DNA of 64,000 nucleotides, taken from the IMG/VR virus record IMGVR_UViG_3300032893_000027, positions 1 through 64,000 of that record; one strand, written 5' to 3'. Positions 48,787-57,078 of this stretch are shown here, piece after piece. This stretch comes from a virus. A program made the translations under genes and the position numbers. The notes below the pieces were generated by a model that searched no databases, was not told the origin of the DNA, and saw only the letters and a program-made list of their open reading frames with translations. Each line of letters starts with the position of its first letter. Position 1 is the first letter of the stretch.

Positions 48787-49379
48787 TCCTATCCGGTTCC
48801 CCAGACCTCATCGAAGATACGGTCGTAGCCAGTGGCTGCGACCCCGTTGTCAGAATGCCTGATCTGGAAGTCTCTGACTGGCCCAAGAACGTCGATTGGG
48901 TTATCTCCTTTGGCTATCGCAAGATCGTGCCAGCCGCCGTACTCAAGAAGTTTGAAGGACGAGTCATCAACCTTCATAACTCCTTGTTGCCTTTCAACAA
49001 AGGCGCCCATCCGAACTTCTGGTCGTGGTGGGACAAGACCCCCAAGGGCGTCTCGATCCACAAGATGACAGACTCTCTCGACGGCGGACAGGTTCTTTGC
49101 CGCCACATTGTGGCCGAGTTCGATTTCAGGCCCACCAAGACATTGAAGTCCACCTATGACGATCTGATGGTGGCCGCCAGCGGTTTATTCAAACGGAACT
49201 GGATTCGCATCCTCTCTAACGACATTGTTCCCCCAGCCGCCTACGAACATGTTGGAACCTATCATCGCGTCAAAGATCTCGATCCGTTCTTTCGGTTGCT
49301 GCCACGGGGCTGGGATACCGATGTGACCCACGTTGAAGACATGGGCGACCTGTACCGAGGCGTCAATGGCAAAGCCTAG
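48774..49379 (+). CDS. Sugar N-formyltransferase (Fmt/ArnA-like)
   Basis: The 201-residue enzyme shows the fold of N10-formyltetrahydrofolate formyltransferases: DWVISFGYRKIVP, then RVINLHNSLLPFNKGAHP, then VSIHKMTDSLDGGQVL. The catalytic triad can be read as N66, H68 and D103. Short Fmt-like enzymes like this formylate amino sugars in nonulosonic acid and O-antigen pathways. A tRNA formyltransferase would have a C-terminal OB domain, which is missing. It overlaps both neighbours by 13-14 bp. Confidence 0.85.
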   Translation: MRVLILSGSPDLIEDTVVASGCDPVVRMPDLEVSDWPKNVDWVISFGYRKIVPAAVLKKFEGRVINLHNSLLPFNKGAHPNFWSWWDKTPKGVSIHKMTDSLDGGQVLCRHIVAEFDFRPTKTLKSTYDDLMVAASGLFKRNWIRILSNDIVPPAAYEHVGTYHRVKDLDPFFRLLPRGWDTDVTHVEDMGDLYRGVNGKA

Positions 49380-50229
49380 TGTCGGTATTCTCGGAATGGG
49401 CAGCATTGGCACGAGGCATGCCAAGAACTTCATGAGCCTTGGGTGCCCTGTACGTGGCTATGATCCAGCGACTCATACTGGCGATTATCGCAATTCGATC
49501 CTTGGAGGATCAGATGTTGTTGTCATCGCTACGCCAACAATAAGGCATTACGAAGACATAATTGATTGTTCCAACCACAAGAAGCCTATGCTTGTGGAGA
49601 AGCCGATCTGCGAGACAAGTTTCGTCCGTAAGGAACTTATGCCTTACGTCAAGATGGTAGGATATAACCTACGGTTTCATTCCTGCGTTCGAAAGACTCG
49701 TGACTGGTTGGGCGCTGGTCTGATTGGCAAGCCATTATGGGCGAGGTTCACCTGTGGCCAATACAACGATAAGCCTGCGTATCTTCGTGATGGCGTACTC
49801 CTTAATTGGAGCCATGAACTTGACCTTGCTCTTTATCTTCTTGGAATGGCCCGTGTCATGGGGGCGCATCTGCACCTTAACCCTGAAGATCTGGCTGACG
49901 TTCTACTTCGCCATGACAATAATGGCTGTTATAGCACTGTTCATCTCGATTACCTCGCTCGCCCTGAGCGTCGTGGCTTTGTAATCGTCGGGGAACGGGG
50001 AACTATAGATTCAGATTTAGTCTCTCGGAGAGCCACCCTGATCGACAACAATGGTGGCGTAGTCCATCAGCACTTCGGTCGGGATACCTTTGACAGCAAT
50101 TATATTACAGAAGCGGAAGCCTTCTTGGAGCGACTCGATGGCAAAGAGACCATCGGCTGCACCGCTGAGGAAGCCCTTCAGGTGGTAGAAATCGTTGAGG
50201 AAGCAAAGGGTTGCCACCGCTATGAATAA
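49366..50229 (+). CDS. Gfo/Idh/MocA-family oxidoreductase
   Basis: The 287-residue protein starts with the Rossmann motif VGILGMGSIGTRHAKNF and has VVVIATPTIRHYEDI and LVEKPICET, where the EKP lysine is catalytic in this family, then MVGYNLRFHSC. A C-terminal beta sheet and an end with AEAFLERLDGKE complete it. Such dehydrogenases act on sugar-ring hydroxyls. They also occur in nonulosonic acid clusters. ATG 49366 is after GAGG and is chosen over the upstream M. Confidence 0.85.
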   Translation: MAKPSVGILGMGSIGTRHAKNFMSLGCPVRGYDPATHTGDYRNSILGGSDVVVIATPTIRHYEDIIDCSNHKKPMLVEKPICETSFVRKELMPYVKMVGYNLRFHSCVRKTRDWLGAGLIGKPLWARFTCGQYNDKPAYLRDGVLLNWSHELDLALYLLGMARVMGAHLHLNPEDLADVLLRHDNNGCYSTVHLDYLARPERRGFVIVGERGTIDSDLVSRRATLIDNNGGVVHQHFGRDTFDSNYITEAEAFLERLDGKETIGCTAEEALQVVEIVEEAKGCHRYE

Positions 50230-52288
50230 GCTAAGGACAATTGCCATTGCCCAAGCCCGTATGGGTTCAACCCGGCTTCCCGGAAAGGTGATGTTTTACC
50301 TCAAAGGCAAACCGGTACTGAAGTGGACCTATGATGCCTTGAAAAGGGCACAGGGTGTTGACGAAGTTGTGATAGCCACGTCGACACTTCCGGCCGACGA
50401 TGTGATTGCAAAGTTCTGTGCAGTGAGTAACATGAACTGCTACCGGGGTTCTGAGAGCGACGTCTTAGAGCGCTATTACCAATGTGCCTTAGCCTATGGG
50501 GCACAGATCGTCCTGCGGTTGACTTGCGACTGCCCATTTTTGGATAGCAACGTGGTGTCGGAAGTGATCCGACTCCGTGATGCTAAGGATGTTGCGTATG
50601 CCTCTAATATTGACCCTCCCACTTATCCTGATGGCTTGGACGTTGAGTGCTTCACTTTCGATTCTCTCTTTGCTGCATATAAAGAGGCTGTTCGTCCTTC
50701 TGACCGTGATTGCGTTACTCAATTCATTACTCGCAATCGTGACCGGTTCCCTGCTGCAAATCTTACCTGTCCCCTCCCCGGCCTACAGAATGAACGCTGG
50801 GTCCTCGATACAAGAGAGGACCTCGACTTTTGCGGAAACGTCGCCGAAGTCCTTGAGAGCGATCCCTCATATGATGGGCAGCCAACCTATCTCAAGATAT
50901 TAAAGGTCCTTGATATCTTTCCCAATTTCCGCGACCTTAACAAGGCGGGAATTAGGAATGAACGGTTCTTTGACGCCATCCACACCGAAGCGCTCCCTGA
51001 TCGGTCGTTTAAACGGTCTCAAGACTGGTTTAAGACTGCGACTCGACGTATCCCGATTGGCGCTCAAACTTTTAGCAAGAGCTACCTTCAGTTCCCTCCG
51101 GGGAATAGTCCGCTATACCTTACGCACGGTGATGGCGCTCGTGTGTTCGATCTTGACGGTAATGATTACGTTGATCTGGTTAACGCCATTCTGCCTGTTG
51201 TCCTTGGCTATCGTGATCCTGATGTGGATCAGGCCGTCCGCGACCAGCTAGACAACGGCATCAGCTTCAGCCTTTCCTCCAAGCTGGAATATGAACTGGC
51301 CGAGAACCTCTGCCAGATCATTCCCTCTGCCGAGATGGTCAAGTTCGGCAAGGGCGGCACTGACGTCACCACCGCAGCAATCCGGGCAGCAAGAGCCTAT
51401 ACCAAACGTCAGGACGTGGTTCTGACCGGTTATCATGGCTGGGCCGATTGGTCCATGTGTACGACCGACCGGAACCGTGGCATCCCCAAAGGGATCGGAT
51501 CTTATAGCATGCGGCTGCCTTACGGCGATGCCGAGCGGATGCATGACTATCTCCTTGAAAACCATAGGACTATTGCTGCTGTTATCTGTGAACCGGAGGG
51601 TGACGCCGAGTACCTACGTTATTTACGTACCATCTGTTCCAAGTATGGAATCGTTCTAATCTTTGACGAGGTGATTACCGGGTTCCGCTGGGCTATGGGC
51701 GGGGCTCAGAAATTTTATAACGTAACTCCCGATCTTTCCACATTTGGAAAGGCCATGGCGAATGGGATGCCCCTCAGCGCTGTGGTGGGAAGAGAAGAGG
51801 TGATGAAGGTTTTTGCGCCGCCGGAGAACATTTTTTATTCCGGAACCATGTTCGGGGAAACCCTTTCTCTGGCGGCCTCCCTTGCGACCATCAAGAAGAT
51901 GCAGCGGGAGAATGTGATCCAGCACCTCTGGAGGGTAGGGGCCGAGATTGACCTCCACCTCCAGAACCTGAGGGATAAGTACGGCCTCAATGAAGTTGTG
52001 AATATCAGTTCAGAGTTTCCAAAAAAGATTGTGACATTCAACGACATAGGTAACACGACCTCCAACCAGCTTCGCACCCTATTCATGCAATGCATGATCC
52101 AGAATGGGGTGCTGATTATCGGGTCCAACAACGTGTCATGGTCGATCCGTGAACCACAGTTGAAGCGCATTTTCTCCGCATATGAGGAGACGTTTTCCAC
52201 AATTAAATGCGCCATTGATAATGACAGTGTGAAGGATCTGATAGATGAAGAGTGCGCTATCGTGAGTCCGTTGCGGAAGGTTTATTAA
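50222..52288 (+). CDS. SpsF-like cytidylyltransferase fused to GSA-type aminotransferase
   Basis: A 688-residue two-enzyme fusion. Residues about 1-245 are a nucleotidyltransferase of SpsF type: IAIAQARMGSTRLPGKVM, VVIATSTLPADD, LRLTCDCPFLDSN. It probably activates a sugar with CTP. Residues about 270-660 are a class III PLP enzyme like glutamate-1-semialdehyde aminomutase: VFDLDGNDYVDLVNAI, FDEVITGFRW and the PLP lysine in FGKAMANG (K510). The two halves are often separate neighbouring genes in bacterial nonulosonic-acid loci. The start is ATG 50222 inside the previous gene; a longer frame from 50195 adds only a short unrelated peptide. Confidence 0.85.
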   Translation: MNKLRTIAIAQARMGSTRLPGKVMFYLKGKPVLKWTYDALKRAQGVDEVVIATSTLPADDVIAKFCAVSNMNCYRGSESDVLERYYQCALAYGAQIVLRLTCDCPFLDSNVVSEVIRLRDAKDVAYASNIDPPTYPDGLDVECFTFDSLFAAYKEAVRPSDRDCVTQFITRNRDRFPAANLTCPLPGLQNERWVLDTREDLDFCGNVAEVLESDPSYDGQPTYLKILKVLDIFPNFRDLNKAGIRNERFFDAIHTEALPDRSFKRSQDWFKTATRRIPIGAQTFSKSYLQFPPGNSPLYLTHGDGARVFDLDGNDYVDLVNAILPVVLGYRDPDVDQAVRDQLDNGISFSLSSKLEYELAENLCQIIPSAEMVKFGKGGTDVTTAAIRAARAYTKRQDVVLTGYHGWADWSMCTTDRNRGIPKGIGSYSMRLPYGDAERMHDYLLENHRTIAAVICEPEGDAEYLRYLRTICSKYGIVLIFDEVITGFRWAMGGAQKFYNVTPDLSTFGKAMANGMPLSAVVGREEVMKVFAPPENIFYSGTMFGETLSLAASLATIKKMQRENVIQHLWRVGAEIDLHLQNLRDKYGLNEVVNISSEFPKKIVTFNDIGNTTSNQLRTLFMQCMIQNGVLIIGSNNVSWSIREPQLKRIFSAYEETFSTIKCAIDNDSVKDLIDEECAIVSPLRKVY

Positions 52289-52296
52289 GAGGCAAT

Positions 52297-53211
52297 ATGA
52301 AATCGGTACTAATAACGGGCGGCTCAGGCAGCTTTGGGCAGGCATTCACACGGCACTTACTAACCACAGATGCCGAACGCATTGTGATTTACAGCAGAGG
52401 CGAACATGCCCAAGAGCAGATGGCCCGCAGTTTTGGGAATGGTCGTGTCCGTTATTTTATTGGCGACGTTAGGGACAAAGATCGCCTTTCTATGGCTATG
52501 CGGGGTATTGACACTGTGGTTCATGCTGCGGCGTTAAAAGTCGTCCCTATCGCCGAATACAACCCAACAGAATGTGTCTCCACTAATATAGGCGGGGCCG
52601 AAAATGTGGTTCTCGCAGCCATCACTATCGGCGTTAAAAAAGTCATAGCGCTCTCCACCGACAAGGCTGTTAATCCGATCAATCTCTACGGCGCCACGAA
52701 ACTCTGTGCCGAAAAAATATTCATTGCTGCGAATAACTTGGCGGCTGGTAAGACTTTGTTCAGCGTCGTCCGCTATGGCAATGTGGTTGGGAGTCAAGGT
52801 TCCGTCCTTCCTCTCTTCAAGACGATTGCAGCCGAAGGTGGCTCGTTACCGATTACGGATACCAGAATGACCAGATTCTGGATCAAAATGGAAGAGGCTA
52901 TCGCCCTCGTTAACCTTGCTCACGGAAAAATGAGTGGAAGAGAGATATTTGTTCCCAAGATTCCGTCGATGAATATTGTAGACTTGGCCGAATCAATCAC
53001 GCCGCGTTGGCACACATCCGGAATTCGTCCGGGTGAAAAGCTTCACGAAGTCCTGATTAGCGAGGATGAGCGCCCCTATACCGTGGATCGCGGGGGTTAT
53101 TTCACCATCTGCCCGACCGGCCGAGCGTCCAGAGGAGGTGCCGCCTACGCTTCCAACACCAATGACCAGTTCCTAACCCGCCAACAATTGAAGGCCATGG
53201 TTGATGCCTAA
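52297..53211 (+). CDS. pseB: PseB-like UDP-GlcNAc 4,6-dehydratase/epimerase
   Basis: PseB carries out the first step to pseudaminic acid. The protein has the NAD(P) motif ITGGSGSFG (residues 6-14), YFIGDVRDKDRL, VVHAAALKVVPIAEYNP, STDKAVNPINLYGATK (residues 120-135, catalytic D/K and YxxxK), VVRYGNVVGSQGSVLP and ITDTRMTRFWI. All match PseB/FlaA1-type inverting dehydratases over their whole length (304 residues). The AGAGG site and ATG 52297 decide the start. It is the best-conserved member of the operon. Confidence 0.92.
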   Translation: MKSVLITGGSGSFGQAFTRHLLTTDAERIVIYSRGEHAQEQMARSFGNGRVRYFIGDVRDKDRLSMAMRGIDTVVHAAALKVVPIAEYNPTECVSTNIGGAENVVLAAITIGVKKVIALSTDKAVNPINLYGATKLCAEKIFIAANNLAAGKTLFSVVRYGNVVGSQGSVLPLFKTIAAEGGSLPITDTRMTRFWIKMEEAIALVNLAHGKMSGREIFVPKIPSMNIVDLAESITPRWHTSGIRPGEKLHEVLISEDERPYTVDRGGYFTICPTGRASRGGAAYASNTNDQFLTRQQLKAMVDA

Positions 53212-53386
53212 GAAAAGCCCAACGGAACTCATCAAGCATATCACCAAGGCCCGAGCAAGGAATAACGTCCTATGGATGCAGCTACTAAAATTAGCGGTGG
53301 AGACGTCGCCAAGAAAGGCAAAATACATTCTGGCCAAGATCAATTGGAACGACCGGCAAATAAGCGGGTGGCTGAAAAGGCTGTAA
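53204..53386 (+). CDS. Small basic helical protein in the sugar operon, 60 residues
   Basis: The frame begins inside the end of the PseB gene and ends inside the start of the aminotransferase gene. It encodes a basic helical peptide (PTELIKHITKARARNNVLWM, then LAVETSPRKAKYIL, then INWNDRQISGWLKRL). A similar short pattern of paired helices with NNxxWM recurs, as I recall, in surface-sugar loci. The tight fit between two enzymes argues that it is translated. The role is unknown. Confidence 0.6.
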   Translation: MPKKSPTELIKHITKARARNNVLWMQLLKLAVETSPRKAKYILAKINWNDRQISGWLKRL

Positions 53387-54513
53387 GGCTCGGACCCCTA
53401 CCCAGATACTACACCATCGGCAAGATTGAAAAGCGCCATTCCTACAACGCCTTGAAGAACTCCTTGTCCGGCTATATCGGCGGGAACAGGAAGGCTGGCT
53501 ATTGGTGTGAACGGCTCAGCGCCGAATGGTCGGCTGCTTTCAACATCCGCTATTCCATTCCCTGCAATTCCGCGACCTCAGGGCTTCTGGCGGCCTGCAT
53601 GGCAGCCGGAATCAAGGCTGGCGATGAGGTCTGGGTCTCAGATTATACCATGTCGGCGTCGGCGACCTGTGCCCTGATCTTGGGAGCTAAGGTCACGCTT
53701 CTCGACGTTGATGACCACTTCTGCCTGCTATGGCACCAAGCTGGGGGCTCGCCTGTGCCCAATCAGTGGCCCAAGGCTATCATCGTGACTAATCTGTTCG
53801 GCTGCCCGGCAGATCTCCATTACCTGAGGAAGCTTTGTGATATCAACCACATCATCCTCATCGAAGATAATGCGCAGGCACCATTTGCGACCCTCAATGG
53901 TAAATATACGGGTACCATCGGGCACATCGGTGTATTTAGTCTTAATGTTCATAAGCATCTCCAGACCGGCGAGGGTGGGGTCATCGTCACCGACGACCCT
54001 CAACTCGCTCACAAGATTGATTGTGCCATCAATCACGGAGAATTGATGGGCAGCGACCCGCATCTGGGGCTCAATCTACGAATGACGGAACCAATCGCGG
54101 GCATTGCGTGTGCCCAACTTCAGCGTGGTCATCAGCTTGTGCAGGGCCGGATTCGCCTTGCGGAGGAGATCACGTCGATGTTTGAACACATTGATTGCAT
54201 TCATACGCCACGACTTCGCCCGGATAGTCAACACGTCTACTATATGTGGGCTGGTCAAATTCTCGGGAGCGATGCGGGGATTCGGCGCAAGCGCTTTATC
54301 GAAGCGGTGCAGGCGCGTGGTGTGCCGTTTCGGGAGGGGTATTCCCGGCCGTTGCATCGGATTCTGGGGATCGGTCACGATAGTTCCTTTCCAAATACCG
54401 TTTACCTTGAGGACCGCAGCCTGTTCACATTCGAGATATGCGCCTACGATCCCAAGACCCAGCATCTAGCTGCAATGCGGCAGATCATTGATGATGAATC
54501 GAAAAGATTGTGA
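53368..54513 (+). CDS. PseC-like DegT/DnrJ/EryC1 aminotransferase
   Basis: PLP-dependent sugar aminotransferases of this family add the amino group to the 4-keto sugar made by PseB. Motifs are IPCNSATSGLLAACMAAGI, GDEVWVSDYTMSASA, IEDNAQAPF, and FSLNVHKHLQTGEGG with K197 as the PLP lysine. Sequence is divergent from typical PseC, so substrate is inferred from neighbours. The GTG at 53368 gives the normal N-terminus; the ATG at 53272 would add 32 residues overlapping the small gene. Confidence 0.85.
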   Translation: MAEKAVRLGPLPRYYTIGKIEKRHSYNALKNSLSGYIGGNRKAGYWCERLSAEWSAAFNIRYSIPCNSATSGLLAACMAAGIKAGDEVWVSDYTMSASATCALILGAKVTLLDVDDHFCLLWHQAGGSPVPNQWPKAIIVTNLFGCPADLHYLRKLCDINHIILIEDNAQAPFATLNGKYTGTIGHIGVFSLNVHKHLQTGEGGVIVTDDPQLAHKIDCAINHGELMGSDPHLGLNLRMTEPIAGIACAQLQRGHQLVQGRIRLAEEITSMFEHIDCIHTPRLRPDSQHVYYMWAGQILGSDAGIRRKRFIEAVQARGVPFREGYSRPLHRILGIGHDSSFPNTVYLEDRSLFTFEICAYDPKTQHLAAMRQIIDDESKRL

Positions 54514-55523
54514 CCATGAGGATAGCCGACAGGGACATTGACAACTTTTTGAAGCCCTACGTCATTTGTGAGTGTAGTTGTAATCACGACGGCGACCTCG
54601 CCACGGCTTTGGCATTGATTGAGGCCGCGAAATGGGCTGGCGCGGATGCCGTCAAGTTCCAAGCCTATACGCCGGATACGATCACGCTGGATTGTAATAA
54701 GCCCGACTTCATTATTCAGGATGGGCTGTGGAAGGGGAGAACCCTTTATGAACTCTACAAAAAGACGTACACGCCGTTCGAATGGTTCCCGAAGATCTTC
54801 AAGCAGGCCAAGAAAGTCGGAATTACTGCCTTCGCTTCTGTATTCGACCTATCATCCGTTGACATGCTTGACCGACTTGGTTGCCCCGCTTTCAAAATCG
54901 CATCCATGGAAATCACGGATACTCCTCTTATTGCTTACGCAACTCGAAGAGGAAAACCCACAATCATTTCAACGGGCATGGCAAGTCGTGAAGAAATCCG
55001 TTCAGCTTATGAGGCGTGTGGAGGAAAACCTGTAGCCTTCCTGCATTGCACCTCTGAGTATCCTCAGACGGTGGAATGGTCCTCGCTTCAAAGTATCGTG
55101 AAGCTCAGGGAATTGTTACCCGGTGTTCCCATCGGGGTGTCGGATCATACGCCCGGTAATCTGGTAGTTCCGGTCGGTGGAACCGCTATGGGGGTGGCCA
55201 TTATCGAGAAGCACATGAAGCCGGAGGGCCTGTCGGATACCGAGGACAAGGAGTTCAGCCTCGATCCTGAATCCTTCAAGAGCATGGTCAAGCTGGTTCA
55301 GATGACCCATGAGGCGCTTCAGATCAGGGAACAATTGTCCAATCCAACCCGACAATTGAGGCGTTCGCTCTATGCGGTCGCTGATATCGAGAAGGGCGAG
55401 ACCTTTACTGAGGCTAATGTGAGAAGCATCCGGCCCGGCTTTGGCCTCGCACCCAAGCATCTGCCCCGCCTGCTGGGAAAGAAAGCCAGCCACAATTACC
55501 GCAGAGGAGACCGGATCACATGA
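54510..55523 (+). CDS. pseI: PseI-like pseudaminic acid synthase
   Basis: Condenses the 6-deoxy amino sugar with phosphoenolpyruvate to make the nine-carbon acid. The protein has a NeuB-type TIM barrel start (VICECSCNHDGDL), then VKFQAYTPDTITLD, PDFIIQDGLWKGRTLYELY and TPFEWF, a set that marks PseI rather than sialic or legionaminic synthases. Next come IASMEITDTPLIAYA and GVSDHTPGN, and the C-terminal SAF domain (RRSLYAVADIEKGETF). Length 337 is normal. Start is GTG 54510 or ATG 54516; the first overlaps the upstream stop as GTGA. Confidence 0.93.
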   Translation: MTMRIADRDIDNFLKPYVICECSCNHDGDLATALALIEAAKWAGADAVKFQAYTPDTITLDCNKPDFIIQDGLWKGRTLYELYKKTYTPFEWFPKIFKQAKKVGITAFASVFDLSSVDMLDRLGCPAFKIASMEITDTPLIAYATRRGKPTIISTGMASREEIRSAYEACGGKPVAFLHCTSEYPQTVEWSSLQSIVKLRELLPGVPIGVSDHTPGNLVVPVGGTAMGVAIIEKHMKPEGLSDTEDKEFSLDPESFKSMVKLVQMTHEALQIREQLSNPTRQLRRSLYAVADIEKGETFTEANVRSIRPGFGLAPKHLPRLLGKKASHNYRRGDRIT

Positions 55524-55975
55524 GTATTGTCAATGATTTCAAAGCCATCAACGACAATGTTAAGAAGTTGAATGAGCAAGAACCAGAGTTGATGAACGGA
55601 TATGATAGAACGAATTATTCACCGCCGATCAACCTGCCGCCAAGCCACGGGGCACCGGATGGATCTTTACATTGTTCGGCTGGAAAGGATGGGCTGAATG
55701 TTTGGTGGGTCGCCGACTCGAATGTTCTAGGCGGATGGCGATTGGCGACCGAAAAAGAACTCGGAATCTCTCCCACCCATCCGGCAGTCCAAGGCCAGAT
55801 CATCATCGACCCCGGTCATAACCACCAAAACCCGAATGCCCAACAAGCCAATGCTGCCCAGCAGGCCATCCTTGGAACTGATGTAGGAGGTAGATTGGGC
55901 TTCAGGATCCCACCGGGATATACACGTTATTGGGTCGTGAAAAGCAATCGACTTTGGCGGAAGGTTGGGGTGTGA
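55520..55975 (+). CDS. Hypothetical protein, 151 residues, coupled to pseI
   Basis: The ATG overlaps the pseI stop (ATGA), so it belongs to the sugar operon. The N-terminus is helical, the middle carries GSLHCSAGKDGLNVWWVAD and a PGHNHQNPNAQQANAAQQ segment, and the end is RYWVVKSNRLWRKVGV. I do not recognise a family. A link to use of the sugar is possible from position only. Confidence 0.6.
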   Translation: MSIVNDFKAINDNVKKLNEQEPELMNGYDRTNYSPPINLPPSHGAPDGSLHCSAGKDGLNVWWVADSNVLGGWRLATEKELGISPTHPAVQGQIIIDPGHNHQNPNAQQANAAQQAILGTDVGGRLGFRIPPGYTRYWVVKSNRLWRKVGV

Positions 55976-56175
55976 AGCATCATCCCAAGCCGAGGTATGA
56001 TGCCTCATGGGATGAGGATCACGAATGCTGGGTGGTGCCGTGGACTTGTCTGGTGGGGTGCAAGTGCTGGATGAGGGTATCCGGCCCCCAGAAGGGGAGC
56101 TGCATTCATGGCGGCCCCTACATGGGCTATACGCCGTGTGGGAAGTGCTGTGAGCCTGACCGAACAACTAATTAG
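55972..56175 (+). CDS. Cys-rich small protein, 67 residues
   Basis: The GTG start overlaps the previous stop. The protein has seven Cys in three clusters (CLVGCKCW, GSCIHGG, PCGKCC), suggesting a metal-binding or disulphide-knotted fold. A further WDEDHECWVV lies near the start. No family is recognised. Confidence 0.6.
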   Translation: MKHHPKPRYDASWDEDHECWVVPWTCLVGCKCWMRVSGPQKGSCIHGGPYMGYTPCGKCCEPDRTTN

Positions 56176-56248
56176 AGTGGAGATCTATGTGGCTCTCGCA
56201 TTTGTGATCGCATTCCTGACGGTCCTTTACGATATCTTCAACTCATGA
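56150..56248 (+). CDS. Single-span membrane peptide, 32 residues
   Basis: GTG at 56150 lies inside the previous gene; the TGA overlaps the next ATG (ATGA). The peptide has a polar head (SLTEQLIR) and a hydrophobic helix (YVALAFVIAFLTVLYDIF). Chained overlaps support translation. Confidence 0.5.
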   Translation: MSLTEQLIRVEIYVALAFVIAFLTVLYDIFNS

Positions 56249-56442
56249 AGATGGAACAACTCAGTTGTGCGACCTGCCGGTTCTGCCACGAATTGGACTC
56301 AGAATCGTTCATATGTCGCCGTTATCCACCGAGGATCTATGAGTTCCAAGGCAAGGTTTTGACACTTTATCCACCCATTAACGATATCAGGACATGGTGG
56401 TGTGGGGAGCATAAGACTAATTTCAAGAGCGGAGCCAACTGA
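56245..56442 (+). CDS. Zinc-ribbon protein, 65 residues
   Basis: It carries CATCRFCH and, about 14 residues on, CRRYPP, then TWWCGEHK. This C-x-x-C ... C-R-R-x-P-P ... W-C-G-E layout is a known small phage pattern of unknown role. Linked by overlap to both neighbours. Confidence 0.7.
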   Translation: MKMEQLSCATCRFCHELDSESFICRRYPPRIYEFQGKVLTLYPPINDIRTWWCGEHKTNFKSGAN

Positions 56443-56663
56443 TGCAGAATACGAAGCAGGCCATTAAAGACGTCCTTTTCGTCCTTAGCGACAGGACCAA
56501 GGCAATGGATGCAAGGAACTATCCAGACTGGTTCCAAAAGGCCGTAGACGAGGGGGGCTACGCTAAATCGTGGACCATACTCCTGCAAGCCTGCCTCGAA
56601 GAGATCAAGATGCATCAAGATCTCAATGGACGGCTTTACAAGCAACTCTATCCCTCGGGCTAA
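56442..56663 (+). CDS. Hypothetical small protein, 73 residues
   Basis: A helical protein (TKQAIKDVLFVLSDRTKAMD, then WTILLQACLEEIKMHQDL). It starts at the last base of the previous gene. No family is recognised. Confidence 0.55.
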   Translation: MQNTKQAIKDVLFVLSDRTKAMDARNYPDWFQKAVDEGGYAKSWTILLQACLEEIKMHQDLNGRLYKQLYPSG

Positions 56664-56665
56664 CC

Positions 56666-56926
56666 ATGAGCGAGATGCTTAAGCGAGTGGCGATAGCGAT
56701 TGCTGCTAGTCGTGGGTCTGGTTCATGGAAGGCATACGAGATAGAGGCGCTCGCCGCTGTTGCGGCCCTACGGAACCCGACCCGAGAGGTGAAGCTAGCC
56801 GCGAACAAGGTTCCCATCAAACGCAGCCTCTTGAGTGAGGATGAAACCTATTATGTGACCGGATATGAGGCCGAAGATATCTGGCATGCCATGATTGATG
56901 GGATAATTGATGAGATACTCAAATGA
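56666..56926 (+). CDS. Hypothetical small protein, 86 residues
   Basis: The N-terminus reads MLKRVAIAIAASRGSGSW and then AYEIEALAAVAALRNPT, similar in spirit to the block A/B modules of the early array but without close identity. The end is acidic (EAEDIWHAMIDGIIDEI). ATG 56666 is chosen over a longer frame that overlaps the previous gene. Linked to the next gene by ATGA. Confidence 0.55.
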   Translation: MSEMLKRVAIAIAASRGSGSWKAYEIEALAAVAALRNPTREVKLAANKVPIKRSLLSEDETYYVTGYEAEDIWHAMIDGIIDEILK

Positions 56927-57072
56927 CACTGTTCTTTATTGGCCTCTATTTCGGGATCGGGATGGGTTCCGTAACCGTCATCTGTATCGACATTCCGAGC
57001 CCTTCCTTCTGGAAGGTATTATTGTCCATGATGTTCTGGCCGATGTTCTTTTTCCTGCCTGATCCAGAGTGA
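56923..57072 (+). CDS. Two-span membrane peptide, 49 residues
   Basis: ATG overlaps the previous stop. Two hydrophobic segments (FFIGLYFGIGMGSVTVICI and VLLSMMFWPMFFFL) flank a short polar turn (DIPSPSF). It could be a small membrane protein or holin-like peptide. The second span is rich in Met and Phe. Confidence 0.55.
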   Translation: MTLFFIGLYFGIGMGSVTVICIDIPSPSFWKVLLSMMFWPMFFFLPDPE

Positions 57073-57078
57073 GTAAGT

